Positions 6,932 to 13,522 of a DNA stretch of 13,982 nt are shown one piece after another. Origin of the DNA: Hyphomicrobium sp. (GTDB lineage: Bacteria; Pseudomonadota; Alphaproteobacteria; Rhizobiales; Hyphomicrobiaceae); contig JAICLG010000052.1 of NCBI GenBank assembly GCA_025927515.1, forward strand, positions 1 through 13,982, in the 5' to 3' direction. Within the stretch, counting starts at the first letter, position 1, and each line of letters opens with the position of its first letter. The notes under the pieces were generated by a model. It was given only the letters and a program-made list of their open reading frames with translations. It had not been told where the DNA came from and did not search any database. The translations under genes and the position numbers were made by a program.

Positions 6932-7522
6932 ATGGGAACGTATTTTTGCTGGCGTCCGTCGGTTTGTGCCATCGCGACGGCACTGATTGTGTTGGCTGCA
7001 GCGCCTGCGCACTCGGAGATCTACGAGTTTGACAAGAGGCGCACCGAGGTGCGCTTCACCTATGAAATGGGCCCGGCGACGCAGCACGGCCGGTTCAATC
7101 AGGTCACGGGCACCTTGCAATTCGATGAGCATGCGCCGTGGCGCAGCCGGGTTTCAGCGACGATTGCGACGGCGAGCCTCGAAACCGGCCAACCGATCGT
7201 TGATGAAGCCCTTAAAGGCAGCGATTTCTTCAACGTCGCAGCCGATCCTACGATGACGTTCAAAAGCCGGTCCGTCCGGTCAACGGGAAGCGATACGGCC
7301 GAGATGACGGGAGATATCACGGTCAACGGTATCACGAAGCCGGTCACGCTGGAGATCTCTCTCCACCCTCAGAATGATCCTGCTTTGAAGTATAGCGCGG
7401 GGTCGCGGAAATTCGTTGCGACAGCGCAAATCCGACGAAGCGCCTTCAACATGACCGCATATTCTTCGATGGTTGGCGACGAGATCGATATCGAAATCGA
7501 CGCCATTGTCCGGAAAAAGTGA
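6932..7522 (+). CDS. YceI-family periplasmic protein
   Basis: A 196-residue exported lipocalin-like protein of the YceI family, which binds isoprenoid or other hydrophobic ligands in the periplasm. Some members respond to pH, osmotic or redox stress. The signal peptide spans about residues 1-28 (hydrophobic ALIVLAAAPAHS). The mature part follows the family course: IYEFDKRRTEVRFTY at the start, FNQVTGTLQFDEHAPW, an alpha-helical LKGSDFFNVAADPTMTFKS segment, TGDITVNGITKPVTLEI, and the C-terminal strands ending DIEIDAIVRKK. The start chosen is ATG 6932, because a purine-rich GAGAGGGG lies about 6 nt before it; the in-frame ATG 6917 sits upstream of that. It precedes the exported MsrA by 111 nt, so the two may act together in envelope oxidative stress (inference). 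Confidence 0.9.
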   Translation: MGTYFCWRPSVCAIATALIVLAAAPAHSEIYEFDKRRTEVRFTYEMGPATQHGRFNQVTGTLQFDEHAPWRSRVSATIATASLETGQPIVDEALKGSDFFNVAADPTMTFKSRSVRSTGSDTAEMTGDITVNGITKPVTLEISLHPQNDPALKYSAGSRKFVATAQIRRSAFNMTAYSSMVGDEIDIEIDAIVRKK

Positions 7523-7633
7523 TAACTTCAAAAATCGGCTCCGAACCTCGATGTAACAATGAGATTCTCCAGATCGTATGGGCTGTATGTCCAAGCGCGG
7601 CTGGGCGTCTCAATTATCGCAATGGAGTAAACC

Positions 7634-8389
7634 ATGGCGTTAAATCCATCGAAGAAATCCCGGTCGAAAGCGCATTGGCTTCGGTATGTGCTCATTGCGG
7701 GCGCGTCGATCGCTGCAGCTATTAATTTTTTAGGTGCTTCGTTCTCATCGGCGGAGGAAGCACACACCATTCCGCCTCCTGCGCTTGATGAACAGGCAGC
7801 GGCTAAAGGCACCGGACCCTTGGAGACGGCGGTGTTTGCTGGCGGATGCTTCTGGGGCATGCAAGGCGTCTTTCAGCACGTTGCGGGCGTCAGCGAAGCC
7901 GTCTCGGGATATACCGGCGGCAGGAAAGAAGACGCACATTACCGTATCGTCGGCACGGGCCGAACCGGCCACGCGGAGTCCGTTCGCGTCACCTTCGATC
8001 CGAACAAGGTCAGTTATGGACGCCTGCTGCAGATTTACTTTTCCGTTGCGCACGATCCGACGGAACTCAATCGGCAGGGGCCGGATAGGGGTACGCAATA
8101 CCGCTCGACGATCTTCCCTGTAACCGGCGAACAGGCGGAGATCGCAAAGGCGTACATTGCTCAGCTCGATGCTGCGCACGTCTTTTCGGGGCCGATCGTG
8201 ACAACCGTCGAGCCCGGGCGCACGTTTTATCCGGCGGAGGATTATCATCAGAACTTCCTCGCGCGGAACCCGACATATCCTTACATCGTCATCAACGATC
8301 TTCCGAAAGTTGCGAGCCTGAAGCGTCTCTATCCGAAGTCATATCGGGAGACGCCTGTCTTGGTCGCCATAGCGAAGCCGTCGGACTAA
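7634..8389 (+). CDS. msrA: Exported peptide methionine sulfoxide reductase A, 1-Cys type
   Basis: Reduces methionine-S-sulfoxide in damaged proteins. The 251-residue protein has a basic N-terminus and a hydrophobic helix (about 18-35), with cleavage likely near SSA-EE. This predicts a periplasmic or membrane-tethered enzyme; most MsrA are cytosolic. The catalytic motif is AGGCFWG with Cys72 as nucleophile, followed by GYTGG, GHAESVRVTFDP, the active-site FYPAEDYHQNFLARNP region and YPYIVINDLPK. No other cysteine exists in the protein, so the resolving cysteine is missing. Reduction must use an outside thiol or a different partner. The ATG at 7634 has GGAG about 6 nt upstream. It is convergent with the decarboxylase gene across 129 nt. 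Confidence 0.94.
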   Translation: MALNPSKKSRSKAHWLRYVLIAGASIAAAINFLGASFSSAEEAHTIPPPALDEQAAAKGTGPLETAVFAGGCFWGMQGVFQHVAGVSEAVSGYTGGRKEDAHYRIVGTGRTGHAESVRVTFDPNKVSYGRLLQIYFSVAHDPTELNRQGPDRGTQYRSTIFPVTGEQAEIAKAYIAQLDAAHVFSGPIVTTVEPGRTFYPAEDYHQNFLARNPTYPYIVINDLPKVASLKRLYPKSYRETPVLVAIAKPSD

Positions 8390-8447
8390 TCGGACATCGC
8401 CGCTGTTGTTTCGCTTCATCGCCGGGCTTCGCGCGGCCAACCAGAGG

Positions 8448-8470
8448 ATGGCCGCCTCAGGGGCGGCCAT
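8448..8470. repeat. Hairpin between convergent msrA and decarboxylase genes
   Basis: Perfect 9-bp arms (ATGGCCGCC and its complement) around a TCAGG loop. It lies 58 nt after the msrA stop and 48 nt after the decarboxylase stop. No T-run follows on either strand, so it is at best a weak shared terminator or a 3'-end stabiliser. A second small stem, GCTGA/TCAGC, lies at 8488-8505. Confidence 0.45.
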
Positions 8471-8518
8471 GACGTGTGTGGGGTGATGCTGATTGAAAAC
8501 TCAGCCGAAAGCGCACGT

Positions 8519-9697
8519 TCAGGCGTTGCGCGCGACTGGCTTCGATTCTTCCGTGTAGATCGAGTACATCGGCTCATCCTGCAGGATGACGTCGGTGTAT
8601 TCGCCGTAACCGTTGAAGCGCGTTGCCAAGGCGCGGCCGTAGGCGCCGATGTTGCCGATCTCGATGTAATCACCCTCGCGAACGGAACGCGGCAGCATGA
8701 ACGGCCCGCGCATGCGATCGATCGAATCGCACGTCGGTCCCCAGAGTTCGAACGGCTCCAGCGGCTCGTTCGGATCGAGGTTCTCGCGGATCAGGCGCAC
8801 CGGGAAGACGAAGCCCATGTGCGCGCTGTCAAACAGAGCGCCATAGCCGCCGTCGTTGATGAAAAGCTGGTTGCCGGATTTTCTGAGATCGACCTTGACG
8901 ATGAGGCTTTCGGCCTCCGCGACGAGCGCTCGACCCGGCTCGCAGATCAGGCGGCAATGCTCGGTCACCGGCATCTTGGCCATCGACGTCTTGATAACCT
9001 CGATGAAATCCGAGAGCCGCGCCGGAACGCTGTCGGTATAGCGCGACGGGAAACCACCGCCGATATCGATCGCATCAACGACGACGCCAGCCTTTACGAT
9101 GTGCTTTTTGACTTCCTCGAACGCCATGGCATACGCGTCCGGCGTCGTCGTCTGCGAGCCGACGTGAAAGGTAATGCCGAGTTCGTCGGCGACCTGACGG
9201 GTTTTGACGAGCAAGCGCTGCGCTTTTTGTCCGGAGATGCCGAACTTGTGTTCGAGCGGTACGCGGCTGTTCTTCGCCGGCACCGAGATCCGGACAAACA
9301 GCTCGAGGTCCTTTGCGCCTTCCGTTTCCTCGACGATTTTCTGTAGCTCCTCCTCGGTATCGAGGGCGAAGCACTTGATATCGTAATCGAAGTAGGCCCG
9401 GCGAATGGCGTAGCGCGACTTCACCGGATGCATGAAATGCAGCCGCACGCCGGGAATGGTTGCGGCATCCTCGAGCTCGGCGACCGAGGCGACATCGAAC
9501 TGGGTGATGCCGGCGCCATAAAGGGCGCCAAGCAGGAACACCGAGCTGTTCGCCTTATAGGCGTAGGCAACCTCGCCGGGAAAATTCTTGATGAACCAGC
9601 GCGCGGCGCGTCCCGCGGCGTGCGGACGGGCAGCCAAGACGGGCCCCTCGGGCTTCATCTCGGTCACCATCTCTAGCGCGGTTGCGAATTTTTCCAT
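8519..9697 (-). CDS. Ornithine (or lysine/ornithine) decarboxylase, fold III PLP enzyme
   Basis: Decarboxylates ornithine to putrescine, and possibly lysine to cadaverine, feeding polyamine synthesis in the cytoplasm. The 392 residues are typical of group IV (alanine racemase-fold) decarboxylases. Visible motifs are YAYKAN with PLP lysine Lys48, HVGSQ (178-182) stacking on PLP, GGGFPSRY (213-220) and CEPGR (252-256) at the phosphate, and GPTCDSID (320-327) with Cys323 and Asp324 as in eukaryotic-type ODC, acting from the other subunit. The GPTCDSID motif separates it from diaminopimelate decarboxylase, which has ESGD-like sequence there. ATG 9697-9695 has GAGG about 10 nt upstream, a rather long spacing. 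It is preceded by a long structured leader, so RNA-level control is likely. Lysine versus ornithine preference cannot be read from the sequence. Confidence 0.93.
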   Translation of the reverse strand: MEKFATALEMVTEMKPEGPVLAARPHAAGRAARWFIKNFPGEVAYAYKANSSVFLLGALYGAGITQFDVASVAELEDAATIPGVRLHFMHPVKSRYAIRRAYFDYDIKCFALDTEEELQKIVEETEGAKDLELFVRISVPAKNSRVPLEHKFGISGQKAQRLLVKTRQVADELGITFHVGSQTTTPDAYAMAFEEVKKHIVKAGVVVDAIDIGGGFPSRYTDSVPARLSDFIEVIKTSMAKMPVTEHCRLICEPGRALVAEAESLIVKVDLRKSGNQLFINDGGYGALFDSAHMGFVFPVRLIRENLDPNEPLEPFELWGPTCDSIDRMRGPFMLPRSVREGDYIEIGNIGAYGRALATRFNGYGEYTDVILQDEPMYSIYTEESKPVARNA

Positions 9698-9971
9698 CGC
9701 AAAAGAACCTCATAAAGACAGACGATCCGTGCTGATGCGGGCGGCCAAGCGATGCCTGCTCTCAATGCGCCAACAAAGGGGTGCATTTAGGAGCGGTGCC
9801 CCCCCGTGTAAAGGTTTTTGACGCCGAAGCGCTCCCCATCGTCGTTGGATTCTCTCGTAAATGCGAGCACGAGTGACGCGTGCGCCAGCCCGCGGCATCC
9901 CGACGGCGTGAACCTCGTCCGGTTGAGACGGGACAGCGACAGCCACTTCCTACACGGACTCCCCTGCAGGA
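9698..9971 (-). promoter_or_regulatory. Structured 5' leader of decarboxylase gene; candidate speF-type RNA
   Basis: A minus-strand leader of about 270 nt before the decarboxylase ATG, with no convincing gene. Helix 1 is long range: AGGTT (9915-9911) and ACGCCG (9909-9904) pair perfectly with AACCT (9816-9812) and CGGCGT (9826-9821), 11 pairs with a small internal loop. Inside it is a hairpin CTCGT/ACGAG (9873-9869 with 9858-9854). GGAGCG (9835-9830, inside helix 1) matches CGCTCC (9795-9790, outside it), which would form a pseudoknot or a competing fold. GTCCG/CGGAC and CGTC/GACG stems are possible further 5'. The Rfam speF leader family is described upstream of ornithine decarboxylase genes in alphaproteobacteria, so this is a likely member or relative. 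I matched position and gene context, not the covariance model. Confidence 0.6.
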
Positions 9972-9977
9972 GGCACT

Positions 9978-10007
9978 TCATAATCGGAGACTCGATCGGT
10001 CGCGCAA
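9978..10007 (-). promoter_or_regulatory. Possible promoter of decarboxylase leader
   Basis: On the minus strand: TTGCGC (10007-10002), an 18-nt spacer, TTATGA (9983-9978). Transcription would start near 9971 and give a leader of about 270 nt. TTGCGC is a common -35 variant in alphaproteobacteria; the call rests on position and spacing. Confidence 0.4.
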
Positions 10008-10337
10008 CGCTGATCGGCGCGGGCTACTCGGCGCCGAGGATGGGAAGAAGCACTCGCCTCGCGTTCATTACGAATGCGCAATACGACGGGCCCTCCGGCC
10101 TTGCTTACCTCTCCGCAGGCCGCACTCTCCCCGCAGCAGCGCGGACCACAGTGGCGCGGCTCAGCGTTCCATTTAGGACCGGCCGATGCACTCCGCGTGC
10201 CCGAACATGAATGCTCATTCAGCTACAAAACGCCGCGACGAAACGCGCCCACCCTCGCCCTGAACTCCCGCGGGAACCCGAAGTTAGCAGCGTAGGTAAA
10301 TGGGTTGGCAGTTGGCAATCGGGCTGGGAGCGGTCGC
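10008..10337. other. Gene-free divergent region with small hairpins and a palindrome
   Basis: No believable gene in about 330 nt; the open frames here have low-complexity Arg/Pro/Ser/Thr composition and no ribosome binding site. It holds a hairpin at 10061-10079 (GCG-CATT-ACG-AATG-CGC with a TT bulge), another at 10096-10122 (CGGCCT/AGGCCG), a 14-nt palindrome at 10208-10221 (TGAATG-CT-CATTCA) and a 10-nt one at 10266-10275 (TCCCGCGGGA). The ABC exporter promoter must lie here, but I could not pick a clear one. Confidence 0.4.
10208..10221. promoter_or_regulatory. Operator-like palindrome upstream of ABC exporter
   Basis: TGAATG-CT-CATTCA, perfect 6-bp arms with a 2-nt centre, 117 nt before the ABC exporter start. 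TGAATG/CATTCA half-sites occur in some TetR-family operators. No TetR gene is in the window, so this is a guess from shape and place. Confidence 0.3.
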
Positions 10338-12101
10338 ATGGGTGACTTATCGGAATTCGCGAATCACCCGTATCGATTTATCCGAAGAGTTATTGCCGCG
10401 TACCGCTGGAGCCATGCCACCATATTGCTGGCTGTGCTCGGAGCGGTCACGTGCTCCGTCTCGACGCAATACGGTGTCAAGCAGCTTGTCGATGCCCTTT
10501 CCGATCAGGCTCGTCACTCGGCTGTCTGGACTGCCTTCGGCATCCTCATTGCGCTGATCGCCGCTGATAACATGTTTTGGCGAATTGCCGCCTGGCTATG
10601 CCATTCGACGTACGTCGGGGTTTCCGGCAGCGTGCGCCGCAAGCTCTTCAGGCACTTGACGGGGCACTCCCCGAGCTTCTTCAGCAATCAACCGCCGGGA
10701 GCACTCACCAGCCGCATAACCGCAACGGCGAATGCGCTTTACACCACCGAGACGATGGTGACCTTCAATGCGCTGCCGCCTCTGATCGCCACGTTCGTCG
10801 CTATTCTATATCTCGCGACGGTCAGCTTGCAGATGGCTCTGTCCATCACGGCGATCGTAGCCGTCGTTGTACTCATAATATTTTTCTGGGCGGCGTCTGG
10901 GAGTCCCCTTCATCAAGCTTATGCTCGCGAAGCGGCGGGCGTCGACGGTGATATGATCGACGTTGTTTCCAATATCTCGGTGGTGAAGGCATTCGGGCGG
11001 CTCAGAAGCGAGCACCGGCGCTTGGCAGGCGTCATCGGCCGCGAGATGGTTGCCCGGGCGCGGAGCCTCTACTTTCTCGAAAAGCTGCGCATCTTTCATG
11101 CCGGCGCCACCGCGCTGCTGACGGCCGGCGTGCTCGCGTGGGCGATTTCGCTTTGGCAAGCCGGACAAGCCACGCCCGGCGACGTCGTTCTCGTTTGCAC
11201 GCTCAGTCTATCGATCCTTTGCGCGACACGGGACCTTGCGGTCGCGCTTGTCGACGTCACGCAGCACTTGGCGCGCTTCTCCGAAGCTCTCGAAACGCTT
11301 CTGGTTCCGCACGAGCTTGTGGCTCCGACGATCGCGACGAGCCCGCGCACATCGCGTGGCGTCATTGAATTCAGAGACGTAAAGTTCGCGTATCCCAATG
11401 GCCGTCCGGTCTTCCAGTCGCTGAACTTCAAAATCGAAGGCGGGCAACGCGTCGGCATCGTCGGACCGTCCGGGGCCGGCAAGACGACGATCTTCGCATT
11501 GATGCAACGGTTCTATGACAAGCAATCGGGCTCCATCCTGATCGATGGCCAGGAGAGCGCTGCGATGACGGATGCGGCTCTGCGCAACGCGATCGCGGTG
11601 GTGCCACAAGATGTCAGCCTGTTCCACCGCACGCTGCGGGACAACATCCGTTACGGGCGGCCCAACGCGACGGACGAGGAAGTCTGGGAGGCAGCCGACA
11701 TGGCGCGATGCCTTTCCTTCATCAAGGAGCTTCCCGACGGCCTGGATACGATCGTAGGTGATCGCGGCGCGAAGCTGTCAGGCGGGCAACGTCAACGCAT
11801 CGCCATTGCGCGGGCCTTCCTGAAGGACGCGCCAATTCTGCTGCTCGACGAAGCAACCTCGGCTCTCGACGCGCAATCGGAGGAACTGATCCGCGAGGCG
11901 CTCTCGACCTTGATGCGCGGGCGGACAGTGCTCGCGATTGCGCACCGCCTGTCGACGCTTCGGAGCTTCGATCGCATCATGGTCGTGCAGAACGGCGAGG
12001 TCGTTCAGGACGGCCGGCCGGACGCGTTGCTGAGCAAGGCCGGCGCCTACAAATCACTTGTCGATCTGGAGTTCAGCCGCTTGCACACGGTCGCGGCATG
12101 A
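10338..12101 (+). CDS. ABC exporter, fused TMD-NBD half-transporter
   Basis: An inner-membrane type IV (MsbA/HlyB-like) ABC exporter subunit that should work as a homodimer. The 587 residues hold a six-helix membrane domain (about 25-300, helices near 27-45, 63-80, 145-165, 168-186, 255-275, 283-300), followed by a nucleotide-binding domain. The NBD is complete: Walker A GPSGAGKTT (376-384), Q-loop Gln424 in VVPQD, signature LSGGQ (480-484), Walker B ILLLDE (500-505) and H-loop His537 in IAHR. The substrate cannot be read from the sequence; lipids, peptides and drugs are all possible. The start chosen is ATG 10338, with GGGAG 7 nt upstream; the open frame extends to a TTG at 10305. It is divergent from the decarboxylase over 640 nt. 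The small membrane protein gene follows without a visible terminator between. Confidence 0.93.
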   Translation: MGDLSEFANHPYRFIRRVIAAYRWSHATILLAVLGAVTCSVSTQYGVKQLVDALSDQARHSAVWTAFGILIALIAADNMFWRIAAWLCHSTYVGVSGSVRRKLFRHLTGHSPSFFSNQPPGALTSRITATANALYTTETMVTFNALPPLIATFVAILYLATVSLQMALSITAIVAVVVLIIFFWAASGSPLHQAYAREAAGVDGDMIDVVSNISVVKAFGRLRSEHRRLAGVIGREMVARARSLYFLEKLRIFHAGATALLTAGVLAWAISLWQAGQATPGDVVLVCTLSLSILCATRDLAVALVDVTQHLARFSEALETLLVPHELVAPTIATSPRTSRGVIEFRDVKFAYPNGRPVFQSLNFKIEGGQRVGIVGPSGAGKTTIFALMQRFYDKQSGSILIDGQESAAMTDAALRNAIAVVPQDVSLFHRTLRDNIRYGRPNATDEEVWEAADMARCLSFIKELPDGLDTIVGDRGAKLSGGQRQRIAIARAFLKDAPILLLDEATSALDAQSEELIREALSTLMRGRTVLAIAHRLSTLRSFDRIMVVQNGEVVQDGRPDALLSKAGAYKSLVDLEFSRLHTVAA

Positions 12102-12249
12102 CGTCGGCATTTCGCCCGCCATTAATAGAGATGAAGAATTCGTTAATTTCACGCCTCTTCCGTTAGCGATGGTGCGACATCTGCTTCGACGGAACCATCA
12201 AACTCGGTTACAAGAACCTTACTTCGATCAAACACACAGGCGACCGGCA

Positions 12250-12408
12250 ATGGATCTTGAAGCCGCCCGCGAGAAGAATGCCAAGGCCGACAGGATGACG
12301 CTGATCGGCATGGCTTTCTGCTTCTTGCTGACAGGCGGGATTCTGCTCGGCACGCTTGCGACCGGTGAACGTCCGGTGTCGACCATCGACTCTTCCACCT
12401 CCAGGTAA
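12250..12408 (+). CDS. Small single-span membrane protein (52 aa)
   Basis: A 52-residue protein of unknown function. A charged N-terminal 16-residue segment (MDLEAAREKNAKADR) precedes one hydrophobic helix (about 17-36, LIGMAFCFLLTGGILLGTLA) and a short polar tail. The topology is probably N-in. Support for a real gene is the well-formed membrane segment in a coherent frame, an end 37 nt before a strong terminator, and a place downstream of the ABC exporter. Against it, no good Shine-Dalgarno is visible before ATG 12250, and the frame is open further up (ATG at 12169) without recognisable coding character. It could be an accessory subunit of the exporter or independent. Confidence 0.5.
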   Translation: MDLEAAREKNAKADRMTLIGMAFCFLLTGGILLGTLATGERPVSTIDSSTSR

Positions 12409-12444
12409 TCGCTTCACACGTCCCGATCCCTCGACCGATCCAAC

Positions 12445-12480
12445 TGGCCTTACGCCAATTCAGCGTAAGGCCATTTTTTT
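12445..12480 (+). terminator. Strong rho-independent terminator
   Basis: A perfect 11-bp stem (TGGCCTTACGC with its complement, 12445-12473) around a 7-nt CAATTCA loop, followed by seven T (12474-12480). It ends the ABC exporter/small protein transcript and isolates the dehydrogenase gene. Confidence 0.93.
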
Positions 12481-12510
12481 GCGCTTTCCTGCCTACTCTG
12501 GACTCGTGAT

Positions 12511-12526
12511 AACGGGTCAACCCGTT
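12511..12526. promoter_or_regulatory. 16-nt inverted repeat, operator-like
   Basis: AACGGGT-CA-ACCCGTT, perfect 7-bp arms with a 2-nt centre, 100 nt before the dehydrogenase gene and just after the upstream terminator. The location suits a transcription factor site. A hairpin with a 2-nt loop would be poor, so a DNA-level role is more likely. Confidence 0.4.
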
Positions 12527-12553
12527 TTCTATTCCAACACACCTTTTCGCCGC

Positions 12554-12584
12554 TTCACCTTGGAGCGCCAATCGGCTGTATAAA
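12554..12584 (+). promoter_or_regulatory. Possible promoter of dehydrogenase gene
   Basis: TATAAA at 12579-12584 is a good -10, 42 nt before the ATG. The best -35 is the weak TTCACC (12554-12559) with a 19-nt spacer, longer than ideal. An activator might compensate; the inverted repeat at 12511-12526 lies just upstream. Confidence 0.35.
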
Positions 12585-12626
12585 CCTCGGGCTTATGGGA
12601 TCTCGGATCAGCGCAAGGACAGCAGC

Positions 12627-13508
12627 ATGGCGAAGGTGGCGTGGCTTGGGTTGGGCGTCATGGGCTATCCAATGGCGGGCCACTTGAAAGTCCGGGGCGG
12701 GCACGAGGTCGTTGTTTACAACCGCTCGGCGGCGAAGGCGGAGAAGTGGCGTCAGGAATTCGGCGGAGAAACCGCAGCGACGCCTGCGGAGGCTGCCCGG
12801 AATTGCGATGCTGTCTTCGCCTGTGTCGGCAATGACGACGACATACGAAGCATCACCACGGGCCCCGACGGCGCCTTTCAAGCGATGTCCCCCAATACCA
12901 TTTTTATCGATCACACCACGACCTCGGCGCATGTTGCCCGAGAACTGGCGGCAACGGCGACCGAACGCGGCGTGCATTTTCTCGATTGCCCGGTCTCCGG
13001 CGGTCAAGCGGGCGCTGAGGGCGGCGTTCTTACGGTGATGGCCGGCGGCGATGAAAATGCTTTCACGCGCGCCGAACCGTTGATCCGGAATTTTGCACGC
13101 AGCATCCGCCGCATGGGACCGCCCGGCTCGGGGCAATTGGCGAAGATGGCGAACCAGATCGCGGTCGCGGGCGTCGTTCAGAGTCTCGCGGAAGCTATTC
13201 ATTTCGCAGAATGCGCAGGCCTCGATATCGAAGCGTTGATCGCGACCATCTCGAAAGGCGCGGCGCAATCCTGGCAGATGGAAAACCGCTGGAAGACCAT
13301 GCATGCGCGCGAATTCGACTTCGGATTCGCCGTCGATTGGATGCGGAAGGATCTCGGGATCTGTCTGGCCGAAGCACAGTCGAACGGCGCGGAGTTGCCG
13401 GCGACGCGCCTCATCGATACCTTCTACGCCGAGGTGCAAGCTCTTGGCGGCAACCGCTGGGATACGTCGAGCCTGATCGCACGGCTGGGACGAACGACGA
13501 AAAATTGA
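12627..13508 (+). CDS. NAD(P)-dependent beta-hydroxyacid dehydrogenase (3-hydroxyisobutyrate dehydrogenase family)
   Basis: A cytoplasmic oxidoreductase of the beta-hydroxyacid dehydrogenase family, which includes 3-hydroxyisobutyrate dehydrogenase (valine breakdown) and tartronate semialdehyde reductase. The 293 residues are the usual length. They show the dinucleotide-binding GLGVMG (8-13), the substrate-binding DCPVSGGQAGAEGG (120-133) and the catalytic lysine in GSGQLAKMANQ (Lys173), then an all-helical C-terminal domain. The ATG at 12627 has AAGGA 7 nt upstream. It is convergent with the Lrp/AsnC gene with only 14 nt between. Lrp/AsnC regulators often control amino-acid catabolism genes beside them, which would fit a valine-linked role. 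The sequence alone does not fix the substrate; glyoxylate/succinic semialdehyde reductases share these motifs. Confidence 0.9.
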   Translation: MAKVAWLGLGVMGYPMAGHLKVRGGHEVVVYNRSAAKAEKWRQEFGGETAATPAEAARNCDAVFACVGNDDDIRSITTGPDGAFQAMSPNTIFIDHTTTSAHVARELAATATERGVHFLDCPVSGGQAGAEGGVLTVMAGGDENAFTRAEPLIRNFARSIRRMGPPGSGQLAKMANQIAVAGVVQSLAEAIHFAECAGLDIEALIATISKGAAQSWQMENRWKTMHAREFDFGFAVDWMRKDLGICLAEAQSNGAELPATRLIDTFYAEVQALGGNRWDTSSLIARLGRTTKN

Positions 13509-13522
13509 TCTGAAAGCCGGGG

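Noticed and set aside
9787..9981. 64-residue minus-strand open frame inside the decarboxylase leader, a possible upstream peptide
   Set aside because: Its ATG (9981-9979) falls inside the proposed -10 box, it lacks a ribosome binding site, and the composition is typical of structured GC-rich RNA. It would gain weight only if conserved as a peptide.
9818..10210. 130-residue plus-strand open frame in the decarboxylase/ABC gap
   Set aside because: No ribosome binding site, no motif, Arg/Ser/Thr-rich composition, and it is antisense to the leader RNA.
12058..12249. Upstream extension of the small membrane protein frame, overlapping the ABC exporter end
   Set aside because: No start with a ribosome binding site and no coding character before ATG 12250.
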